Below, piece by piece: positions 34,601 to 46,600 of a DNA stretch of 64,000 nucleotides (positions are counted from its first letter, which is position 1; each line of letters opens with the position of its first letter). The notes below the pieces were generated by a model. That model was not told the DNA's origin. It worked only from the letters and a program-made list of their open reading frames with translations, and did no database searches. Made by a program: the position numbers and the translations under genes. Source of the stretch: Mya arenaria (taxonomy: Eukaryota > Mollusca > Bivalvia > Myida > Myidae); assembly GCF_026914265.1 (NCBI RefSeq), contig NC_069133.1, positions 1,846,768 through 1,910,767 on the forward strand, in the 5' to 3' direction.

Positions 34601-37600
34601 GAAGCATTATAGCATAAAATTTTCCAAATTTGAATCGTTTAAAAACTTGCAAAAATGAAAAGGCAAAACCTCTTCCCACTTTCTGCTGAAAAGCCCTGGT
34701 TTTTATGTAGAATACTGACCTCCTATCAATGACCTTGACCTCTATAGGAGGAATATATTCCAGGGGACCCATAATCATCCAGCGTTCACCACTTCTACGT
34801 AACACCTTCTTTCCTGCAATCAGTCAGAGACAAAATAGCTGTACATGTGAAAACAGTGAACATAAACCTACATGTGTGTAAATTATATTTGTATGAAGTT
34901 TAATTATTTTGTATTAATGAAATTGCGTCAGATTATAACCTCACAATGAACCAAATCTATTGTTATTGCTTGTGTTTCCACAGCTGTACGAGGTAAATAC
35001 AATATTCCATTGAGAGTATTTGGATTTTCAGGACATATTTGGTTTCTCTTTAGCCATTATTCACATTTACACAAAGTTTAAATGTGAATATCTTGAATAG
35101 TTTTGTAATTATTGCAAAGTTTGATTCTGATAATAAAACTCGAACAAAAACTAACATTGATAACACCAAGGCTATGCCAATAGCCTTTTTGTATAAGATA
35201 ATGTTCAGAATGCCATCAATACAGTAACAGTAAGATTGCTCATCCGGATTACACAAGTGAGGGAGAATATGTCACTTTGAGCTGTACCATGGAGAGTGTT
35301 TTTATTTTCATCTTTATATTGCTCATATATCGGAATGGTAACAAGTAGGCAGAGCTTAACCGTGCATATAAATAAATTGCATGCAGGTTAATTATGATGC
35401 TATTCACTTATATACACTCTAGTTACTGAACATGGTACATACAAATCAGCTTGACTATTTAAAGAGCTATCTGCTGATATCATGCTCAAGTCTGTTTACC
35501 GGTTGAGGGCAATACTGTATGCAGTGTCACCAAGGAAAGCCTGAAGAGGCTTGAACACATTATGGGAGACAGACACACCTATACCACTACACCACACTCA
35601 CTGTATGCAGTGTCACCAAGGAAAGCCTGAAGAGGCTTGAACTCATGACCTTATTTATGGGAGACAGACATACCTATACCACTACACCACACTCACTGTA
35701 TGCAGTGTCACCAAGGAAAGCCTGTAGAGGCTTGAACTCATGACCTCAATTATGGGAGACAGACACACCTATACCACTACACCACACTCACTGTATTTAG
35801 TGTCACCAACGAAAGCCTGAAGAGGCTTGAACTCATGACCTTATTTATGGGAGACAGACACACCTATACCACTACACCACACTAACTGTATGCAGTGTCA
35901 CCAAGGAAAGCCTAAAGAGGCTTGAACTCATGACCTTATTTATGGGAGACAGACACACCTATACCACTACACCACACTCACTGTATGCAGTGTCACCAAC
36001 GAAAGCCTGAAGAGGCTTGAACTCATTATGGGAGACAGACACACCTATACCACTACACCACACTCACTGTATGCAGTGTCACCAAGGAAAGCCTGAAGAG
36101 GCTTGAACTCATGACCTTAATTATGGGAGACAGACACACCTATACCACTACACCACACTCACTTACTACTACTTTCGTTCAAGAGAAGAGAGGAGTGCAA
36201 CTTCTGTATTTTTCAATGTTCCCAAAAGAAAGAGGATAAACAGTAACCAACTTTTACTGTTTATAATACGCTGCTAGAGGTGATATACAGGGGGAAAATC
36301 GTGAGAAAAATTATTAATTTATTTTGGAAATATTGAATTCAAAATCTTTCTGAAATCAGTCTAAAATAGATATAGAAAAAACTTAATAGTATGCAGACGA
36401 TGATTTTAATAATATCTAATACTGTTAACAATCTACAGTAAATTTTGGTAAATACCATTGCACATGTCTTTAAATTCTTCTTCGGCCTGCAGAACAATGG
36501 CTTCCGTCTCAGACAGCACATCGCTCTGTTGAATACCTTTCTCTAATCGCTCTCCTGTGAATACATGTTTGTACATATTGAAACAATGTTGTCATCTTTT
36601 ACTGGATATTAAAAATGTTCTCCTGTTTTAAGAGTCATGGTGGATAATATTAATTTATGCAGCATATAATTTATATTATAAAATACTTCTTCTTGTCTGT
36701 TATAATATGAAATACAAAAGACACATGAATAATGGTTTTACAAGCCTGCAAGCTGTGCACTGGTTGAAATTAATGCTTTCAGCGCTTGCTCAACTATCTT
36801 TGATAAACCTGGGAGTAAGATTACATGTACATGTATTATTGGTCCCAGTATAAACATACCTATTTTTTGTGTGTGTTTTTTCTGTTTGTGGAGTATTGTG
36901 CTGTTGTTCTTGTTGTTCCTTGTTTGAGAAATTTTTGTTTTTGTGTTCTATGTCTTTGGCGTTTACCCTGTGCTATTAAACAGGGTTTTTGTTTAAACTT
37001 TTGCCTACTAAGCTTGTTTCTGTAGTTTTTCACATAAGTATTGCTCAAATTTTTTATTTTATATAGCAGAAATTACTGATTTGTTTCATGTAAAGCACTG
37101 GTAAATAATTTCAGGCTTGTTCAACAGAAAGTCTGATTTTGATCATTGAATGCATATGCTACACATTTCATCAATAACATGACACTCTTTGAAAGCTTCC
37201 AAAAGAACAAAAACAAACTTATTGAACTTAAGTGGATAATTAATAAATAATAATAAGTAGAAATTCTCAAGTGCATTTTCCACAAATGTACCTGGGTTGA
37301 GGAAAAATGACGCACATCCCACCCGGAGTTGCCGCCGGGCCAGCTGGGGTTTTCCCTTGTTGTCTACAGGGTCCAACACCACGCAGTACTGACCCTGGCC
37401 CAGCACAAGCCGTGACTGACTGGATACAACCTCCTACAATGGTGATTAAAATATTGAGACTGTTTGCCGTATTACAGAAGCAGCTTAATCTCATGGTGTA
37501 CCTCGTCCAAAACATCAACAATTTCGTGAACTGTTTAATCAAAGCATTTGTTTTACTATGAAATATAACAATTCAGTGTTCTACACTTAGTTAAGTTTCT

Positions 37601-40600
37601 ACACTTAGTTAAAATCTTATTTTTTTTATTAAGATGCTTGTGTAATATGGCTCCAGCTTGTGTATGGGATAGTTGAAAGGGTACTGTGCATAAAGCAGCT
37701 GGGTCTAATGCCATAACCACAAAGTTCTGACCACAGCAAACACTATTGACTGGATAATCAAATGCATCACCAGCAAACTATAAATAGGTCATTATTAATG
37801 TTCACCACTGTTTGTATCAGAGACAAATTTAAGTGAATCACAGTTTCATTTACAGTTTTCTTTTTCTTTTTTCAATCCATCATTATTCTACATTTTCTCA
37901 GGATTCAAGCACATGCTGTAGAACATGATACGATGAAAACCATGTACATTTTGTTTCTAATTTAGTTTTATAACACCTGGGGCGCTCCATATTGAGGCTA
38001 GTCAACAAGGTATTCACATTTTACACTTTACAAACTAAAGTGTACACGATCAAATTATTCAGGCAAAATATGTTCAACTTTTCTATCATCTATCAAACAA
38101 ATACAATTAATGGCCTACACACCACTCCAATCTGTGGGTAATATTCCTCCGTGTGTTCTCCCGTCAACAGCCATTCCTCGCCCGCCAACCTTTAACACAC
38201 AGAGTACATAAACAGCTTGAAACTAGAAGGGATCTGTGAATACAACTTGTAGCAAGAGCGTTCACTGTTGCAAAATTGCTCATCCTATTTTTGGTGGTAA
38301 TTGGTTGTTCTTTTGTCAAATCTTGAGAGCAGACACAGTAAATACAGTTTTGCCAATTTGAAGGTCAATAATCTGAAGTGACTAAGACAACATGGCTGAT
38401 TATTGAACTGACTGGGATATTCTGCAAATGAACATGAAGGCATTCTTTTTTTTTATAATATTGAACCAAAATTCCTGAGATCTCTTTTCATCTAAATTAA
38501 ATATTATATCACTTTAAATCTTATGATGATGCAAACATATGCCAAAAGGGGTTTGGAAGTCCCTTCAATTAATTTTAAATTTCTCAATCAGACAACGAAG
38601 TATTTTAACTATACCTTTTCACCCCATTTGCATCAATAAGAGTCTGTGTGGCCCGCAGAATGAGACCTGTGTTTTCAGTCAGTGTTTGTCGCTCTTCAAA
38701 TGATACGACCTGTGAAAATAAACTTTTCTATCAACAAATACAACCGCACTCCACAGTAGTGCATGAATATATCAAAGCTATTAATAAAGTACTTAAGTCT
38801 TGTTTTAACAAAGGTTCAGTACAATCAGACACCCAAAGCATATGGAGTGCTTGAAACTGCAAAGGAGTCACGCAGAACATGTTTTGCATAGCCAGAATAA
38901 AAAGGTGGTGCAACTGGAGTGGTTGTTGTTGTCATGGTGACCTTCAGTAAAAAGATATTGGTCATAGGCAGCAGATCCGATTCATGAAATTCTAGTTGAT
39001 TTAAAACACAATAAAACATTAAACACAACTTATTTCTTTTATTTGACTATACCATTTTACTAAATAACAATTTTGAAATACAGCATGCATGAACACTGGT
39101 AATACAGTTGCCATTTTGATTCCCTTTTCGGAGTAGGATCATTCCATGCACTAACATCCCCTGGAGCTCTCTGTGCTCATGATTGAAATGAACCCATTAT
39201 CCTTTACATGTAATCATGTTTAATGCATACTCTTCATATTCTAGTCTGCTCTTAATTTTACCTGGGCAAAGTTATTTTGTCATATTTTTCAGCCAAATAT
39301 CTTCCAGCAGGGGCCTGTTCCATTAAAGTTTTTAAGTTGTAACATAAATAAAATAAAATCCATATAAATGTCGCAAATGGAAACACATTGAATTTTTCTA
39401 TTTCTTCAACTACCCCGTAGAAGTAGATCTTTCATGCTTTACGATGAAATATGGGGTTTTAACAGTGAAATAACAACAGTGAAAATATCAATTTGATATT
39501 TTCACTGCAAAATAAGGAGTGAAAATATCAATTTTCAGAACTACTTTTAAAATCTTTTGTTGTTACATGTACTTGCCTTGGTCAAAACAGAACACTGGAC
39601 TTCAGTAAATTATGTCAAAAAAGGTCAAAAAAATAAAGAAATATTTTATAAATTTAAATAAATATATAATTGGAAATTAACAACTTACCGTTTATTACCG
39701 GTTATCCCGTTTATCAAACATTTTACTGATCTTTGAAGCTGAATGTTCGAACATTTGCTTTCATTCCAAACAAATTACAGACAAAAACAACTGTTCGAAC
39801 ATAAATAAAATTTTATAGCATCGATCAAATGTATTTTGAACTGTTAACCGTTGTAGTACGTAAAATGGGCTTCCTGGAGAATTCACACAACAATTTATCG
39901 GATAGATCCGATATTTTTTACCCCACCCACATCTCAAAATGTGTCAACAAACTAGCGTGGCATTTACTCTTCTGGAAAACAAACATTTAAAAGCGATACA
40001 GACTGGTCTCTGACAGTAAGATGACTGTATATTAACTTACTATAAAAACACGCATATATGCAGTCTTAAAACTAAGAAGAATGGTTAAAATCCAATGAGT
40101 ATCCACATTTGTTTTGCTAACACATTTGACCTTCCAAATTTTCATCCTATAAATAGCGGCGTAGTAATTTGGTTAAAATAAAAAGTGTTTTCATTATTTT
40201 TTGGAACATTTGTGCACTAATAATACTTCATTTTTTACTGTTCATAAAGCTTTGCAATAAAAAACGAGCGAATATTAAGCTATAAGAATGAATAGCAGAG
40301 AACTATTTCTCAGCAAACCGAAAGTAAAAAAGTTGACGCTATAATTATGCATGAGGGGCGCCCTACGGGTAGCAGCGTAAAGCCCACCCTTTTCAAAAAA
40401 GGGGGTAATTCAGAAATAAATAAAAAAACAAATAAAACTCCGAAAATAAGCATAAAAGAAACAGAAAATTTGTTTATTTCAGTGTAAGATCGTATTTAAT
40501 TTCACTCGTGATCATGAAAAAACTACATTTTCACTCGTGGCTTCGCCACTCGTGAAAATATGTTTTTCTATGACACTCGTGAAATAAAATACGATCTTAC

Positions 40601-43600
40601 ACTGAAATAAACAAATATCCTCTATATATTATACTGCCTTAAGTTTGATTCACCCAAATATGTAAAAAATATTAAAATATGTAAGTATAAGATCAGTTAA
40701 GATTTATATTGAAACAAGCTCCAGATATTTAAGATACCATACCTCCTCGTACACATGCGGTAAATGGGCTCCAGGTGTGTTCAGGTACCATTCCTCCCCT
40801 GTCACACGCTCCCTGTAAACAGACAGGAGGGTAAATAATTTATACTAATTACTTACTTTTTTAAAACAATTGTGACAAAAGAATCATGCTTCGTTCTACT
40901 CTAACCCTGCTGGAGATGAAATCCACAGCCTCTTGGATGAGAGGTGGACGCCTATACCACTAGACTACTCTAACCCTGGTGGAGATGAAATCCACAGCCT
41001 CTTGGATAAGAGGTGGACGCCTATACCACTAGACTACTCTAACCCTGGTGGAGATGAAATCCACAGCCTCTTGGATAAGAGGTGGACGCCTATACCACTA
41101 GACTACTCTAACCCTGGTGGAGATGAAATCCACAGCCTCTTGGATGAGAGGTGGACGCCTATACCACTAGACTACTCTAACCCTGGTGGAGATGAAATCC
41201 ACAGCCTCTTGGATAAGAGGTGGACGCCTATACCACTAGACTACTCTAACCCTGGTGGAGATGAAATCCACAGCCTCTTGGATGAGAGGTGGACGCCTAT
41301 ACCACTAGACTACTCTAACCCTGGTGGAGATGAAATCCACAGCCTCTTGGGTAAGAGGCGGACACCTAGACCACAAGACTACTCTAACCCTGGTGGAGAT
41401 GAAATCCACTGTCTCTTGGGTGAGAGGCAGACACCTATACCACTTGACTACTCTAACCCTGCTGGAGATGAAATCCACTGTCTCTTGGATGAGAGGCAGA
41501 CACCTATACCACTAGACTACTCTAACCCTGGTGGAGATCAAATCCACTGTCTCTTCGGTAAGAGGCAGACACCTTTACCACAAGACTACTCTAACCCTGG
41601 TGGAGATCAAATCCACTGTCTCTTCGGTAAGAGGCGGACACCTATACCACAAGACTACTCTAACCCTGGTGGAGATGAAATCCACAGACTCTTGGATGAG
41701 AGGCAGACACCTATACCACTTGACTACTCTAACCCTGGTGGAGATGAAATCCACTGTCTCTTGGATGAGAGGCAGACACCTTTACCACTAGACTACTCTA
41801 ACCCTGGTGGAGATCAAATCCACTGTCTCTTCGGTAAGAGGCAGACACCTTTACCACTAGACTACTCTAACCCTGGTGGAGATCAAATCCACTGTCTCTT
41901 CGGTAAGAGGCGGACACCTATACCACAAGACTACTCTAACCCTGGTGGAGATGAAATCCACAGACTCTTGGATAAGAGGTGGACGCCTAGACCACAAGAC
42001 TACTCTAACCATGGTGGAGATCAAATCCACTGTCTCTTGGATGAGAGGCAGACACCTTTACCACTAGACTACTCTAACCCTGGTGGAGATGAAATCCACT
42101 GTCTCTTGGGTGAGAGGCAGACACCTATACCACTAGACTACTCTAACCCTGGTGGAGGTGAAATCCACTGTCTCTTGGATGAGAGGCAGACACCTATACC
42201 ACTTGACTACTCTAACCCTGCTGGAGATGAAATCCACTGTCTCTTGGATGAGAGGCAGACACCTTTACCACTAGACTACTCTAACCCTGGTGGAGATCAA
42301 ATCCACTGTCTCTTCGGTAAGAGGCAGACACCTTTACCACTAGACTACTCTAACCCTGGTGGAGATGAAATCCACTGTCTCTTCGGTAAGAGGCAGACAC
42401 CTTTACCACTAGACTACTCTAACCCTGGTGGAGATCAAATCCACTGTCTCTTCGGTAAGAGGCAGACACCTTTACCACTAGACTACTCTAACCCTGGTGG
42501 AGATCAAATCCACTGTCTCTTCGGTAAGAGGCAGACACCTTTACCACTAGACTACTCTAACCCTGGTGGAGATCAAATCCACTGTCTCTTCGGTAAGAGG
42601 CGGACACCTATACCACAAAACTACTCTAACCCTGGTGGAGATGAAATCCACAGACTCTTGGATAAGAGGTGGATGCCTAGACCACAAGACTACTCTAACC
42701 CTGGTGGAGATGAAATCCACTGTCTCTTGGATGAGAGGTGGACGCCTATACCACAAGACTACTCTAACCATGGTGGAGATGAAATCCACAGCCTCTTGGA
42801 TGAGAGGTGGACGCCTAGACCACAAGACTACTCTAACCATGGTGGAGATCAAATCCACTGTCTCTTGGATGAGAGGCAGACACCTATACCACTTGACTAC
42901 TCTAACCCTGCTGGAGATGAAATCCACTGTCTCTTGGATGAGAGGCAGACACCTTTACCACTAGACTACTCTAACCCTGGTAGAGATCAAATCCACTGTC
43001 TCTTGGGTGAGAGGCAGACACCTAGACCACAAGATCATTCTCACCCGGCTCTCACCCATTACAAGGATAATGCTCTTAAACTAAAGTATCAAGTCAATTT
43101 TGTTAATTCATGCCAAACAAGACAAAAAGAACCTAAGATGTATGTTCACTGTTATACCATTCTAATTGACTGTAAATTACACTTTACCTTCCCTCATCAT
43201 CAGTGAAGCCCTGTTGGGCCCGGACCTTGACAGCCATGCCGGTCTTGATGATGATTGGGTCAATAATGTCTACCATTTTCTGCAAATAGGACCAACACTT
43301 TTTCATTATCTGGATTATTGCCATTTATGTTAATTTTGAAAAAAAAGCAATACAAAGTGTTTTATATTATTAGCCTGTTATCCTTAAACTTGCTCATAGA
43401 TTTTGAAGTGACTAAAGCTAATGACTTCAATTAAATAGCTACATATTGAAATTAAGCCTTAAGTCAAAAAGACAGTTAACAAGCAAACAGCCATTTGAAA
43501 AAAACAATCACCATACTAAACATTACATAACAGAAGAAGGTCTGTGTACCATGTTAGGTGTAGGGTAGAAGAGACAAGGTCCAGGAATCTGCCATTGCTC

Positions 43601-46600
43601 ACAGGCCAGTCGTTCTTCATCATCCTCGTCCGTGTGATCATACACAGCTTCCACCCTAATCGCCTAGAAAACATAAGGCTTTTGTATTGTGGAATTATAT
43701 TAGGTGTCAAAGTCTGGAAATCTGCCAGCTACTCTACACCATCGACATCTTCATACACTTCCTAAGATGGATCACCTAAACCAAAACACTCCAGCAATGT
43801 CAAGTCTGATACACTATATGTCTTTATGCTTTTGTACAACTCATTTAAGACCATATTTATATCTGAATTTCAGAGCCCAAAATCTTGAGTATGGTAGATT
43901 TGACATATTATATCCTGACTGCCTCACTCAACCCTTCTTACTACCATACTTTGAACTTTGAAGACCATTAAAATACTACTCGACTTGCCAATTTTCTGGT
44001 AATTGTGAAAAAGAGTATGGGAAATATCTGACACTCCAACACATATTAAGGGAGTGACCCCTGCACCCTTACCTGGCCCGCTCTGACAACAGGCTGGGGC
44101 TTGATGGCAGATTTGTACACAGTGCTGCCCCGCCCGTATTCCTCTGCCCCCACTAGCTCTTCCCCAGGGTACAGGCAGAATGGCTCCTGCAAATACAGAA
44201 ACATACTGTTTATAGGTAGTTGAATTGTATACATAGTCATTCAAGATTATGTGAAAATATAGCTTCTACAGATTTTTATAATGAATTTCCAGTTTCCAAA
44301 ATCACTTATACATTATAATAAACAGTTTTTCAAATGTAACTAATATGCACAAACATTTTTATTAATCAAATTAATAAACTTCAGCATCTTTTTTTACCAT
44401 TATTATAAATAGTAATATTTGTTAGCATTCAAATAATGTTGCAATTTATGTGCAAACATTTACAAAAACTTCTACTGAGGTTTGTTACTTAAGCTGCTTA
44501 TCGCGCGATAAACAACCAAACATTATGCAACAATTTTCACAGACATCTAAACTAAACCATTGGATGAACAAGCCCAAATCTTTATACTGGTGCTAGCCAT
44601 TAATAAAAATCAGCCTTGCAACATAAAATCCAGAATTTGAGCAAACCCGGAGAGACTTTTACCAGTGCAGTGCTTGCAGGCTTGTGCCAATTTCGACCAC
44701 TGTTAGCATAGAGCGTCACTTCGGTCCAGATAGCTAGAGAATGGCTGCGTTGCAGATAAAACTATTTGGATTTAGGTCATTGGTTATCTAAACCCATGTG
44801 AACTTTCTGGAGGCTGGGCTTTGCCTTTCCTGCTCTTTTTCTATTAGTAATCCTGCTCTTTTTCTATTAGTAAAACCATGTGGAATTAATAATCAATAGC
44901 AAATAATTTCAATCATCAGGTATATTCCATAAGATATCCTACATACATACCCCATGAAATCTGACAGCAATCTGGCCAATCTTTAGCTCACATGCTTCAC
45001 CATGAACGTACTTTCTGCAATTACAATGAAATAAATTAGATTTTTATACAGTATGAACTTCACATAAACTAAACCATCTTATTTATAATTTTACTGTTCA
45101 AGAGTTCAGATTAACCACAATGTAAATAATGCAAACATACAATGTGTAATGTAAAATAAGTTCTCATAATGACTTTCAGTTTATTGATTTTATAAAAAAA
45201 TGAATTTAATATAGATATTTCTTATTACATAAATTTATACCTGAACAGTGCCTATGGTCTACTGTGTACATTATAAATATTTTTCCCTTTTTTGAAATAA
45301 TAAATTACGAGTCAACTAACGCTGTTGGGTTGAGTATTTCACAGTAGTGGGCGGGAGGGACAACAATCATGGGAAGAGGGCCACAAGCGAGACGCTCATT
45401 AGAGTCCAGTACCAGGGCCTGGGGTCCCCTCTCAAGCCTTGTGATGTTTGTATTCTGTACAACATAAAACAAGTCTATTTATCAATGGTCATTTTAAATC
45501 ACTGTGAACTCCATAATCAATAAAAACAAAATAAAAATCCAAAAACAATAATTTAACATAGTTAAAATTAGTAAGTTTAAGTGTTTAAGCTAGCTTTTGC
45601 AAAAAAGAGGGTCCATGAGGCCATCCTTAAAAAATTGTATGTTTGCTGTAACGCTACCCATCATTTTTACAGTGAGTAGGTAGGTAGGGATTTTTTTTCC
45701 CATTGTGTGCCTTAAATTACTCAGTAAATAAGTTTCTTATCATTTCAGATTGCTTGACACTTCATTTTGGACAGACCTCATCCATTAATCCATTATCATG
45801 TAGTACAGTGTGATGACTATCATCAGACATGTCTCATTCCATCATCCTCATTTGGACAGATCCCATGGACACAGACTTAGATACTTCATCAGTGTGTCTA
45901 CATAATTGTACAACAAACTCTTAGGATTACAATATAAATAGTTACAGAACATTATAATAATAAATTTGGTATTTATAATGAACATCCAAAATAAGTTTCC
46001 TGTTAATAAAGTCTAATGCATTACATCATTTTTGTTTATTGGCTTTGTTTGAGTAACATTTTTAGAAACCTACTCACAATGTTCCTGGGCAATCTCAGTC
46101 ATCCTGAGTTGTTTACCAGTTCTATAAAGTTCCCATACTCCTATCAGTAACTGAGAACGCAATTTTCTCAAAATGTTCATCTATTTCAGGGTCAATTGCG
46201 ACATTTTCAGTTAAAGCGGAAAAGACATCAAACCAGGACTCGTTTGTGCTGAATTTTCTAATGGAGTTTCGAGCATGGAATATGGTTTCAGGCCCCTTTT
46301 TCTCGATAACTGTAACCGCAAAGGTTACACGCTCGCCTTCGTCGGCCATTTTGTCGATAAAAACAAAAGTCAACCGCATGACGTAATATAAATGAGCCGA
46401 AGGAAAATAATGAGCGGAAAGAAAATATAATAAGCGGAAAGATTATTTTCCGTACGCTCGGAGATGCGAAAAAAAAAATTTCGTCCTGGAGGGCCTAAAA
46501 AAAAAAGTTGAGTCGCGGTAATTTCGTGAGTCGGTCGCGTTACAGCAAACATTCAATTTTTTAAGGATGGCCTGACTAAGAACAGTTTATGAACAAGAGC

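Noticed and set aside
35505-36165. Regular repeats that could suggest a CRISPR array
   Set aside because: The units are contiguous with no unique spacers, and the genome is eukaryotic. The same applies to the arrays at 9885-10790, 16572-16786 and 40895-43045.
37307-37561. Plus-strand frame of 84 codons with a GC-rich start
   Set aside because: It is the antisense shadow of MVP exon 10.
40933-43206. A 757-codon plus-strand open frame of 23-residue repeats
   Set aside because: It is the direct result of a 69-bp satellite whose length is a multiple of three and whose unit has no stop in this frame. It lies antisense in an MVP intron, and a long partial frame is open on the other strand as well.
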